Source: Agromyces agglutinans (GTDB taxonomy: Bacteria; Actinomycetota; Actinomycetes; Actinomycetales; Microbacteriaceae). Taken from it: a stretch of 64,000 bases of DNA. Of this stretch, positions 8,639-17,859 are shown in pieces; within the stretch, counting starts at the first letter, position 1, and each line of letters starts with the position of its first letter. The position numbers were made by a program, and so were the translations under genes. The notes under the pieces are model-generated. The model searched no databases. It saw nothing but the letters and a program-made list of their open reading frames with translations, and was not told the origin of the DNA. The stretch is taken from the NCBI RefSeq assembly GCF_009647605.1, contig NZ_WJIF01000003.1:124001-188000 (forward strand), in the 5' to 3' direction.

Positions 8639-8665
8639 GGCGCCCCCGTCTTGCGCGCGGGCGCC
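8639..8665. terminator. GC hairpin between convergent genes
   Basis: GGCGCCC ... GGGCGCC forms a 7-bp perfect stem in the 66-bp gap between two converging genes (plus-strand 7729 gene and minus-strand malG). There is no T-tract. It is a plausible shared bidirectional terminator. Confidence 0.35.
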
Positions 8666-8682
8666 CACCCGAGGCATCCGAC

Positions 8683-9671
8683 CTACTTGACCGCACCCGC
8701 GGTCAGCCCGCCCACGATGTACTTCTGCAGGAACAGGAACAGCGCGACCACCGGCAGCGCCGCCATCACGGCGCCCGCCGAGAACGCCGACCAGTCGGCG
8801 TAGCGCGGATTCGAGACGAGCTTCGTGAGCCCGACGGCGAGCGTCTGGTTCTCGGTGTCGATCAGCAGCACCGATGCCACGACGAACTCGTTCACGGACG
8901 CGATGAAGCTCAGCAGCGCCACGACGGCGAGGATCGGCGCCACCAGTCGCAGGATGATCGTGAAGAAGATGCGCGCGTGGCCGGCCCCATCGATCTTCGC
9001 GGCCTCGTCGATCGACGCCGGCACGGTGTTGAAGAAGCCGTACATCAGGTACGTGTTCACGCCCAGCGCGCCGCCGAGGTAGACCATGATCAGGCCGACG
9101 TGCGTGTTCAGCCCGATCGCCGGGAACAGGTCGCCGATCGTCGACATCAGCAGGAAGATCGCGACCACGGCGAGCAACTGCGGGAACATCTGCACGACCA
9201 CGATGGAGACGAGCCCGAAGCGCCGGCCCGTGAACCGCATGCGCGAGAACGAGTACGCGGCGAGCGCGCCGAGGAACACCGTACCGAGCGCGGTCACGCC
9301 CGCGATGATCAGCGTGTTCGCGAACCACGTGGCGAACGGCACCTGCGGATCCGAGAGGATGCGCACGTAGCTGTCGAGGCCGATCTTCGAGAACAGCGCG
9401 TTCGAGCCGGTCAGCGTGCCGTTCGGGTTCAGCGACGACGACACGACGAACACGATCGGGAACAGCGAGAAGACGACCATCACGACGCCGACGAGGTGCC
9501 GCCATCCGGTCGCGCCGAACCAGCGGCCGAACGAGAACGGGCGCTTCGTCGGGATGTGCCGCGTGCCGTCGCCCTGCGACGTGACGGCGCGGGTCGAGGC
9601 ATCCGGGAACTCGCCGATCTCGCCGGCGATGAGGCCGGCCTGGCTGCCGGGAACGGGGTGCTGCGCGGCCA

Positions 9672-9672
<1 letters not shown>
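8683..9672 (-). CDS. malG: maltose/maltodextrin ABC transporter permease, MalG-type
   Basis: A 329-residue inner-membrane permease. A cytoplasmic N-terminal tail of about 55 residues precedes six predicted helices, the first at LVGVVMVVFSLFPIVFVVSSSLN. The EAA loop that contacts the ATPase reads EAAKIDGAGHARIFF. The start ATG shares one base with the stop of malF (TGATG), so translation is coupled. Order and orientation (malE-malF-malG) are the standard maltose-import arrangement. No MalK-like ATPase is encoded nearby; in actinobacteria a shared MsiK-type ATPase encoded elsewhere usually serves. The N-terminal tail is longer than in the E. coli protein. Confidence 0.93.
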
Positions 9673-11297
<1,625 letters not shown>

Positions 11298-11332
11298 CTG
11301 CATGGTCTTCCGTGTCGTCGGTGGGTGACGGC

Positions 11333-11424
11333 CCGGTGGTCGAGTAGCGCCCGACGAAGGAGGACGCGTATCGAGACCCGTCACCAGGTCTCGATACGCT
11401 CCTTCGTCGCTACTCGACCACCGG
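11333..11424. repeat. Microbacteriaceae-style intergenic palindrome between malE and malF
   Basis: A long imperfect inverted repeat. The outer arms are CCGGTGGTCGAGTAGCG and its complement CGCTACTCGACCACCGG, and the inner arms are GCGTATCGAGACC and GGTCTCGATACGC, around a short loop. It begins 6 bases after the malE stop in the direction of transcription. As RNA it would fold into a stem of roughly 40 bp and could limit read-through or protect the malE message. A second copy lies at 52184-52275 and a decayed one at 41581-41620. Confidence 0.85.
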
Positions 11425-11430
11425 AGGGGA

Positions 11431-12663
11431 TCAGCGGGCGTCGATCGCCGCCTGCACGTCGGACACGAGCTTCTGCCACGTCGCGACCGGGTCGGCCCCG
11501 TTGATGATCTCGGCCTCGGCGATGCCCCAGTACTGCCACACGGCACCCATCGCGGGGATGGCGGGCATCGGCACGGCCTCGGCGCCGACGGCGGCGAAGC
11601 CCTCGATGATCGGGTCGCTCGAAGCGGCCTCGGCGGCAGCCGTGTTCGCGGGGAGGATGTTGCCGGCCTCGAACAGTTCGAGCTGCGTCTCCTCGCTGCC
11701 GAGGTAGTTCACCAGGAAGTCGTTCGCGGCGACCTTGTTCTTCGACTCCGAGGAGATGAAGAAGCCCTTGACGCCGGCGAACGGCTGGGCCGGGTCGCCG
11801 GTGGGGCTCGGCACCGTGTCGATCGCGACGTTGATGCCGCCGTCGACTGCGGCGCCGACGTTCCACGGGCCGGTCAGCCAGAAGGCCGCCTTGCCGGTGA
11901 GGAACGCGTCCTTCGCGATGTCGCCGTCGATGTCGGTGTTGAACGCGCCGGTGCCGTTCTTGCCCTGCGTGCCGAGCCAGGTCGCGAACGCCTCGCCGCC
12001 GGCGTTGCCGAGCTGCAGGTCGGTCGGGTCGTAGCCCTCGTCGTTCGAGCCGAACACCGGGGCGCCGAACGCCGTCTGGAACGGGTAGAGGTGGTACGGG
12101 TTGCCCTCGGCGCCCTGCTCGACGACGAACGGCTGGGTGAGGCCTGCGGCCTGACCCTTGGCGAGCATGTCGTCGAAGCTCGTCGCGGCCTCGGGCACGA
12201 GGTCGGCGTTGCGCAGCACGGCGATGTTCTCGACCGCGTACGGAAGCATGTAGGTCGTGCCCTCGTACGTCGACGCGTCGACGGCGACGGGCAGGTAGTC
12301 GGCGGCGGAGTCGCCGAGCTCGATCGGGGCGACGACGCCGTTGGTCGAGAGCTCGCCCAGCCAGTCGTGCGCACCCATGGTGATGTCGGGGCCCTTGCCC
12401 GTCGGCACCTGCTGGATGTAGTCGTCCTTGATGTCGGCGTTGTCCTTGCCGACGAGCTTGACCTCGACGCCGGTCTCCTCGCTGTAGGCGTCGGCGGCGG
12501 CCTGGAGCGCGTCCACGCGCTCGGCGTCGACCCAGACCGTCAGCGTGCTGGCGGCCGACGAGTCGTCGGTCGAGCCGCTGTCGCCGGCGCATCCGGCCAA
12601 TCCCAGCGTCGTCACGACGGCTACGGCGCCCGCAGCGAGGAGGCTCTTCCTGTTCACCCTCAT
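11431..12663 (-). CDS. malE: maltose/maltodextrin-binding lipoprotein, MalE-type
   Basis: A 410-residue solute-binding protein. The signal peptide ends in lipobox LAGC with lipidated Cys25, followed by a Ser/Asp-rich tether and a family-1 binding fold (TLTVWVDAERVDAL at the start of the mature domain, GPDITMGAHDWLGEL, and GKAAFWLTGPWNVG). It captures maltodextrins outside the membrane and delivers them to MalF/MalG. The start at 12663 has AAGGG 7 bases upstream. Its promoter (12811-12838) has an operator abutting the -10 box, so repression by a LacI-family protein is expected. It is the first gene of the malEFG unit and is set apart from the permeases by a strong palindrome. Confidence 0.93.
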   Translation of the reverse strand: MRVNRKSLLAAGAVAVVTTLGLAGCAGDSGSTDDSSAASTLTVWVDAERVDALQAAADAYSEETGVEVKLVGKDNADIKDDYIQQVPTGKGPDITMGAHDWLGELSTNGVVAPIELGDSAADYLPVAVDASTYEGTTYMLPYAVENIAVLRNADLVPEAATSFDDMLAKGQAAGLTQPFVVEQGAEGNPYHLYPFQTAFGAPVFGSNDEGYDPTDLQLGNAGGEAFATWLGTQGKNGTGAFNTDIDGDIAKDAFLTGKAAFWLTGPWNVGAAVDGGINVAIDTVPSPTGDPAQPFAGVKGFFISSESKNKVAANDFLVNYLGSEETQLELFEAGNILPANTAAAEAASSDPIIEGFAAVGAEAVPMPAIPAMGAVWQYWGIAEAEIINGADPVATWQKLVSDVQAAIDAR

Positions 12664-12796
12664 TGGTGTGCCCTTCAGTTCGCGTGAATCGGCGCCTTCG
12701 CCTGGTGCTGGAGCGCATGTCTCCCGCCCCGCCGTGAGGCGGAGCCGCGCACCGAGCCCGAAAGGCCGTTCTTCCGTGTTGGAGTCGCTCGCAGCA

Positions 12797-12810
12797 TGCA
12801 AGCGATTACA
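12797..12810. promoter_or_regulatory. LacI-type operator of malE
   Basis: TGCAAGCGATTACA is a 14-bp site around a central CG; 5 of 7 base pairs are symmetric. It lies directly downstream of the malE -10 box on the minus strand, where a bound repressor would block the start of transcription. It resembles 12894-12907 and 58879-58892. Confidence 0.65.
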
Positions 12811-12838
12811 GGTATACCCCGATACAAGAAGTTCACAA
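12811..12838 (-). promoter_or_regulatory. malE promoter
   Basis: Read on the minus strand: TTGTGA, 16 bases, TATACC. These are reasonable -35 and -10 hexamers for the housekeeping sigma factor. The LacI-type operator begins next to the -10 box, and the malE start codon lies about 145 bases downstream, leaving a long leader. Confidence 0.5.
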
Positions 12839-12893
12839 AACCGGGAGGCTTTGATTGATACCGGTTCGTGATCAACGGGTTACCGACTGCGAC

Positions 12894-12907
12894 TGCAAGC
12901 GTTTCCA
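12894..12907. promoter_or_regulatory. LacI-type operator of the alpha-glucosidase gene
   Basis: TGCAAGCGTTTCCA lies 31 bases before the ATG of the GH13 gene at 12939. It shares TGCAAGCG-TT with the malE and amylopullulanase operators. Sites on both sides of the divergent region suggest one regulator controls both directions. Confidence 0.65.
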
Positions 12908-12938
12908 GTAGATGACGAAATGTCGTAGGGTTTTCGGC

Positions 12939-14645
12939 ATGACTTCGGAATGGTGGCGCACCGCCGCGATCTACCAGATCTACCCGCGCTCCTTCGCCGA
13001 CGCGAACGGCGACGGCATGGGCGACCTCGCCGGCATCACCTCGCGCCTCGGCTCGCTCGAGGCGCTCGGCGTCGACGCGATCTGGCTCTCGCCCTTCTAC
13101 ACCTCCCCCCAGAAGGACGCCGGCTACGACGTCGCGGACTACTGCGACGTCGACCCGCGCTTCGGCACCCTCGCCGACTTCGACGCGATGGTCGCCGAGG
13201 CGCATGCCCGAGGCATCCGGGTCATCGTCGACCTCGTACCGAACCACTCCTCCGACCAGCACTTGTGGTTCCAGGAGGCGCTCGCCGCCGCGCCCGGCAG
13301 CGCCGCCCGCGCGCGCTACCTGTTCCGCGACGGCCGCGGCGACGCCGGCGAGCTGCCGCCGAACAACTGGGAGTCCGTCTTCGGCGGCCCCGCATGGACC
13401 CGCAGCCTCGACGCCGAGGGCCGGCCCGGCCAGTGGTACCTGCACCTGTTCGACAGCTCGCAGCCCGACTTCGACTGGACCAACGAAGAGGTCCGCGAGG
13501 AGTTCCGGCGCATCCTGCGCTTCTGGCTCGACCGCGGCGTCGACGGCTTCCGCGTCGACGTGGCGCACGGCCTGATCAAGGCCGACGGCCTGCCCGACTG
13601 GACCCCCGCCGAGGGCGCGGGCAGCATGGGCGGCGCCGGCGGGGTCGGCGGCCACCCCGACACGCTCGGTGCAGAGGCCTCGGGCGTCGCGCTCGAACCC
13701 GCGATCAGCGAGGAGGAGGGCGACGGAGCGCCGTACTGGGCGCAGGAGGGCGTGCACGAGGTCTACCGCGACTGGCGGCGCCTGCTCGACGAGTACCCGG
13801 GCGAGCGCATCCTCGCGGCCGAGGCCTGGGTCGACCCGCTCTCGAAGGTCGCCAAGTGGGTGCGCCCCGACGAGATGCACCAGTCGTTCAACTTCGCGTA
13901 CCTCGAGACGCCGTGGGACGCCGACGCCCTGCGCACGGTCATCGACGAGTCGCTCGCGGCGTTCGGATCCGTCGGAGCGCCCTCGACCTGGGTGCTCTCG
14001 AACCACGATGTCGTCCGCCACGCCACGCGCCTCTCGGTGACGGCTGCGAACCCGCAGGGCCACGGCCTCGGGCCCCGGTCGAAGGGCATCCCGACCTACG
14101 AGGTCGGCCTGCGCCGCGCCCGGGCTGCCACGGCGCTCATGCTGGCGTTGCCCGGCTCCGCCTACCTCTACCAGGGCGAGGAGCTCGGCCTGCCCGAGGT
14201 CATCGACCTGCCCGACGACGCCCGCCAGGACCCGACCTGGTTCCGCACCGACGGCGAGCGCTACGGCCGCGACGGATGCCGCGTGCCGATCCCCTGGGAA
14301 TCCTCCGCGCCGTCGTACGGCTTCGGCCCGACGGACGCCTCGTGGCTCCCGCAGCCCGACTCGTGGGCCGAGCTCGCGCGCGACCGCCAGGAGGGCGTCG
14401 AGGGCTCGACCCTCTCGATGTACCAGGCCGCACTGCGCCTGCGGCGGTCGCTCTCGCTCGGGGCCGGCTCGCTCGAATGGCTCCACGTCGACGGCACGCT
14501 CGCCCTGCGCAACGGCGAGATCACCGTGGTCGCGAATACCGGCACCGAGCCGGTCGCGCTGCCCGCCGGCGACGTGCTGCTCGCCTCGGGCCCGCTCGAC
14601 GGCGACCGCCTCCCGGCCGACACCACGGTCTGGCTCCGCGCGTAG
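12939..14645 (+). CDS. GH13 alpha-glucosidase
   Basis: A 568-residue cytoplasmic enzyme that begins directly with the barrel (WWRTAAIYQIYPRSFAD). The GH13 regions are intact: DLVPNHSSD (about 98), GFRVDVAH with nucleophile D207, LAAEAWV with acid/base E295, and LSNHD with D357. The Gly/Ala-rich stretch at 225-240 lies in a variable loop. The enzyme should release glucose from the non-reducing ends of imported maltodextrins. I chose the ATG at 12939, the usual family start, over an ATG nine codons upstream. It is divergent from malE across about 275 bp that hold a promoter and two operators, so it is probably induced together with the transporter. Trehalose synthase or oligo-1,6-glucosidase activity cannot be excluded. 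Confidence 0.93.
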   Translation: MTSEWWRTAAIYQIYPRSFADANGDGMGDLAGITSRLGSLEALGVDAIWLSPFYTSPQKDAGYDVADYCDVDPRFGTLADFDAMVAEAHARGIRVIVDLVPNHSSDQHLWFQEALAAAPGSAARARYLFRDGRGDAGELPPNNWESVFGGPAWTRSLDAEGRPGQWYLHLFDSSQPDFDWTNEEVREEFRRILRFWLDRGVDGFRVDVAHGLIKADGLPDWTPAEGAGSMGGAGGVGGHPDTLGAEASGVALEPAISEEEGDGAPYWAQEGVHEVYRDWRRLLDEYPGERILAAEAWVDPLSKVAKWVRPDEMHQSFNFAYLETPWDADALRTVIDESLAAFGSVGAPSTWVLSNHDVVRHATRLSVTAANPQGHGLGPRSKGIPTYEVGLRRARAATALMLALPGSAYLYQGEELGLPEVIDLPDDARQDPTWFRTDGERYGRDGCRVPIPWESSAPSYGFGPTDASWLPQPDSWAELARDRQEGVEGSTLSMYQAALRLRRSLSLGAGSLEWLHVDGTLALRNGEITVVANTGTEPVALPAGDVLLASGPLDGDRLPADTTVWLRA

Positions 14646-14698
14646 CGCGGGGCGCTCTCTCCGCGCGCGGCCCGGCGACCGGCCATCCCCTGGCTGCT

Positions 14699-14770
14699 TC
14701 GAGTTCGCAGGATGAGGCTCGTCACACCGTCGAATGCGACCGTATGACGCGTCTCATCCTGCGAACTCGA
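14699..14770. repeat. left palindrome flanking the DUF559 gene
   Basis: Perfect 18-bp arms TCGAGTTCGCAGGATGAG and CTCATCCTGCGAACTCGA surround a 36-base centre that itself contains a small GTCG-AATG-CGAC hairpin. It lies 34 bp beyond the stop of the DUF559 gene. Positions 14701-14770 align without gaps to 15825-15894 at 50 of 70 bases. Confidence 0.85.
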
Positions 14771-14804
14771 GAGACGCCCCATCGCTCGCTCAGAACCCGG
14801 GGAG

Positions 14805-15752
14805 TCAGAACCCGGGATCGATGTGGCCGCGAGCCACGGACACACCGGCGGCGCGCGGTCGCGCGGTCGCGCGCACGCCCCACCGGTGCTCGCCGCGCCG
14901 AACCAGCTCGAGGATGCCCTCCTGCACCGAATCCCACTCGGACACGACCATCTCGTAGCTCAGCCTGAGCACCAGGTAGCCGCCCATGACCAGCTCGAAG
15001 TCGCGGCGCCGATCCCGTTCGAACTCCGGGCCGGTGTGGAATCCAGCGCCATCGATCTCGATCACCAGCCGCTCGCCGACGAGTACGTCGATCCGACCCA
15101 CTCCGTCGATGGTCACCTGCGTCCGGTGGCGGATGCGGTGTCCGAGCAGCAGCATCCGCACGATCGTCTCCGTCCCCGACTGGCATCCGGCGTCCGCGAG
15201 GTCGACGATCGATCGTCTCGTGGGGACGAGCAGGGTTCGAAGCTCGGCGAGTCCGGCCGTGTCGAGCTGCCGTTCCGCCAGTGCCGAGTCGACCGCGATG
15301 TGCGCGTCGAGCCGCGGAGCGCAGGCGGCCAGCTCGGCGAGGGCGAGCGCGAGCGGATCCCGGGCTCCGATCACACCGTCCACCGTGCGGTAGTGCACGC
15401 AGACCCGATCGCGAGCGACGTCCAGCCGCCTCCCGGAGCCGTCGGGCGCCCGCAACCGGCTCGCGGTGCGCGGCACCCGGACGTGCAGCGTCGCTTCCCG
15501 CCGCGTCCACACGCCCTCCAGGCGAGCCACGGATGCCCCGGTCAGGCTGCCACCGACCCTGACCGCGCGCACGACGTCGGGCGGAGCATCCGGCACCGCG
15601 AACCAGCGCTGTCGGACCTGGACGATCGCTCCCGCGCTGCGGGCGCGCGTCACCGCCTGACGGGGGATGCCGTATGCGTCGAGATGACGGTACGCGAGGG
15701 CACCGCCGTGCGAACGGATGCATCGGGCGACGGCATTCGGGCTGTGGGACAT
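14805..15752 (-). CDS. DUF559-type endonuclease-like protein
   Basis: A 315-residue protein. The N-terminal half (about 1-190) resembles the winged-helix AbiEi-like region often fused to DUF559, with ALAYRHLDAYGIPRQAV and VRQRWFAVPDAP. The C-terminal ~120 residues match the Vsr/DUF559 PD-(D/E)xK nuclease pattern: IDVLVGERLVIEIDGAGFH, then a D-x3-RD segment and YLVLRLSYEMV, with the acidic pair and His expected at the active site. Such genes occur in several copies per genome in Microbacteriaceae. I chose the start at 15752, since the upstream extension overlaps a GC-rich leader without a ribosome binding site. It is bracketed by two related palindromes, which suggests a mobile or self-propagating unit. 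The biochemical role of the family is not established. Confidence 0.78.
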   Translation of the reverse strand: MSHSPNAVARCIRSHGGALAYRHLDAYGIPRQAVTRARSAGAIVQVRQRWFAVPDAPPDVVRAVRVGGSLTGASVARLEGVWTRREATLHVRVPRTASRLRAPDGSGRRLDVARDRVCVHYRTVDGVIGARDPLALALAELAACAPRLDAHIAVDSALAERQLDTAGLAELRTLLVPTRRSIVDLADAGCQSGTETIVRMLLLGHRIRHRTQVTIDGVGRIDVLVGERLVIEIDGAGFHTGPEFERDRRRDFELVMGGYLVLRLSYEMVVSEWDSVQEGILELVRRGEHRWGVRATARPRAAGVSVARGHIDPGF

Positions 15753-15824
15753 CCCAGCAGTGTGCCCAGCCGGCCCCATCGGTGCCGGCAGCCTGTGGAG
15801 AAAGCCGCGCCTGCCGGTCCGCAT

Positions 15825-15894
15825 GAATTCACAGGACGAGACGGATCAGACCGCCGTATGCGTCGGTATGGCCCGGCGCATCCTGTTTACTCGC
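15825..15894. repeat. right palindrome flanking the DUF559 gene
   Basis: A degenerate palindrome beginning GAATTCACAGGACGAG and ending CATCCTGTTTACTCG. It aligns base for base to 14701-14770 (50 of 70 identical). It starts 72 bp upstream of the DUF559 start codon, so the two copies bracket the gene closely. The outer arms pair at about 10 of 14 positions here, against 18 of 18 in the left copy. Confidence 0.75.
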
Positions 15895-15944
15895 CGTGGC
15901 AGTCGCCGTACGGCGGCGCGGCCCCAGCAGGGCGAGACGCGCGC

Positions 15945-17732
15945 CTAGTTCGTGTACTCGTAGAGCCACTCGAGCGGGTCGACCCACTCGCCGTCGATGC
16001 CGCCGATGCGGATCTCGAAGTGCAGGTGGGGCCCGGTCGACATGCCGGTGTTGCCGGTGTTGCCGATCACGTCGCCGACGTGCACCGTGTCGCCGACCTC
16101 GAAGCGGCGGGTGTCGTACTGCATGTGCGCGTACACGCTCGTGACGACCTGCCCGTCGATGACGTGGTCGATCATCGTCACGACGCCGAGCGATCCGCCC
16201 GAGTCGGTCGAGTTGGAGACGACGCCGTCGGCGATGGCCTGGATCTCGGCGCCGTAGCCGGGGTTGAAGTCCTGGCCGTGGTGATCCTCGGAGCATCCGG
16301 CGCAGTCGCGGTAGCCGAACCGGTCGCCGATGTGCACGCCGACCGCGAACGGCCACTGGATCGTGCCGAGCGGGTTATTGGTGAATGTCGCCTCGGGGCG
16401 GATGCCCGCCGCGGCCGCGTATTCAGCGATCGTCTGGTGCTGGTAGCCCTCGCGGACGACGTTCGGCGAGGCGATCGCATCGCCGTCGATCGTGACCCGC
16501 TGTCCGGGCCCGTCGGCGCGGTCGGCGGCGGCGAGCGCGAGCGCCTGCACGTCTTCGGCGGACAGCAGGGAGAGCGCCGGCACGGAGGTCGCGAGCGCCA
16601 GCGTCGCCGCGAAACCCATGGCCACGACGGCGCGCAGCCCGCGCCGGCGGCGGGTGACGATCGTCTTCGGCCGCGGCGGCACGCTGACGGGCGCCTCGAC
16701 CGGCCGGCGACGGGCCCGGTCGGCAGGCCGCCCTGCGTCGGTCGCCCGCGCGGGCCCGCCGTTCCGGCGCCCGCGTGACGCTTCGGAGCGACGGGATGCC
16801 TCTGCGCCTCGGGCCGCCTCGGAGCGACGGGATGCCTCTGCGCCTCGGGCCGCCTCGGAGCGACGGGATGCCTCTGCGCCTCGGGCCGCCTCGGCGGCTG
16901 CTCCTCCGTCACGGCGAGCGGATGCCTCGGCGGGGGCGACGTCGTCGAACGCGAGGCGGGGCCGCTGCGCGGCCGCACCCAGGAGGACCGCGAATTCCGC
17001 GGACGCGTCCGCGATCGACGGATCGGCGAGGGGCACCGGTGCCTCGCCGCCGGGGGCCGCGGCGGCGAGCTGGTGTCGGAGGTCGGTTCGCGGGACGGAT
17101 GCCTGGTTCCGCGGGGCGGGTGCCGGCGGTACCGCGGCCGCGGCGTCGCGACGGCCGCGGAAACGTGCGGCCGGATGACCGTCGGCAGCGTCGGCCGTGA
17201 GATCTCCGAAGAGCGCGTCGAAGCCCGACTCGGGCTCCGCGGGGGCCTGCCGTCGGACGGGTGCTTGCGCCTGCGGCTGTTCGCGGCGCGGCTGCCGGTG
17301 CTCCTGCGAAGGCTGCTGGACCGGAGGCTGCGGCGGCGCCTGGCGCGGAGCCTGCTGCTGCGGCTGCGGCTGCTGCGCCTGCTGCCACGACGGCGTCGGA
17401 GGGAGGTGCTGCGCCGGCACCGACTGCGCCGGCACCGACTGCGCAGGCGCCGACGGCGCCTGTTGCGCCGGCTGCGGCCACGTCTGTCGGGGCGCCTGCC
17501 CCTGGCGCGCCTGCGGCGCCTGACCGCCCCCTGCCGGCCACGCGTACTCGGCCGGCATCGACCCGGCGGCGGCCGCGGCCGCCTCCCGTTCCCGGAGTTC
17601 GCGTCGTGTCAGGGGTCGCTCGGCACGCTCAGCATGCTGAGTGCCTGGCGCAGAACCGTCGGGCACGAGGGGGGACTCGGGCACGTAGGGGACCTTCGGC
17701 GTAGGGGATGGACCGGACGGGGAGGTGTGCAT
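15945..17732 (-). CDS. M23-family metallopeptidase with long low-complexity N-terminus
   Basis: A 595-residue protein. The first ~370 residues are disordered, rich in Pro, Gln, Ala and Arg, and include three exact 12-residue repeats (containing GAEASRRSEAAR). A basic RRRRGLRAVVAMGF segment and one hydrophobic helix follow, so the N-terminus is probably cytoplasmic and the C-terminus outside. The final ~150 residues are a LytM/M23 peptidase domain with metal motifs H-x3-D (HHGQDFNPG) and HLHFEI. Such enzymes cut peptidoglycan cross-bridges or act as division-linked activators. The start at 17732 is the first codon with an AGGG-type site. The repeats lie in the part predicted to be inside the cell, which is unusual for a cell-wall hydrolase. 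Confidence 0.85.
   Translation of the reverse strand: MHTSPSGPSPTPKVPYVPESPLVPDGSAPGTQHAERAERPLTRRELREREAAAAAAGSMPAEYAWPAGGGQAPQARQGQAPRQTWPQPAQQAPSAPAQSVPAQSVPAQHLPPTPSWQQAQQPQPQQQAPRQAPPQPPVQQPSQEHRQPRREQPQAQAPVRRQAPAEPESGFDALFGDLTADAADGHPAARFRGRRDAAAAVPPAPAPRNQASVPRTDLRHQLAAAAPGGEAPVPLADPSIADASAEFAVLLGAAAQRPRLAFDDVAPAEASARRDGGAAAEAARGAEASRRSEAARGAEASRRSEAARGAEASRRSEASRGRRNGGPARATDAGRPADRARRRPVEAPVSVPPRPKTIVTRRRRGLRAVVAMGFAATLALATSVPALSLLSAEDVQALALAAADRADGPGQRVTIDGDAIASPNVVREGYQHQTIAEYAAAAGIRPEATFTNNPLGTIQWPFAVGVHIGDRFGYRDCAGCSEDHHGQDFNPGYGAEIQAIADGVVSNSTDSGGSLGVVTMIDHVIDGQVVTSVYAHMQYDTRRFEVGDTVHVGDVIGNTGNTGMSTGPHLHFEIRIGGIDGEWVDPLEWLYEYTN
16783..16890. repeat. three tandem 36-bp repeats inside the M23 gene
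   Basis: Three copies of a 36-bp unit starting TCGGAGCGACGGGATGCC, at 16783, 16819 and 16855. They appear identical at the DNA level and stay in frame, each adding 12 residues. Identity down to third codon positions points to recent slippage or unequal crossing-over. Confidence 0.9.
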
Positions 17733-17859
17733 CCCGACGCCCTCGCCGAGATAACGGATCGGTAAAGCGTACCCCGAGGCATCCGTTCGCGCCACGTGAC
17801 ACCGTCGATCCCCGCCGTGCCGCGGCGCTGGGCCTACGGATCGCGTGGATCCCGGTCGA

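Noticed and set aside
16783-16890. Regular 36-bp repeats that could suggest a CRISPR array
   Set aside because: The units are directly abutting with no spacers and continue the reading frame of the M23 gene, so they are coding tandem repeats.
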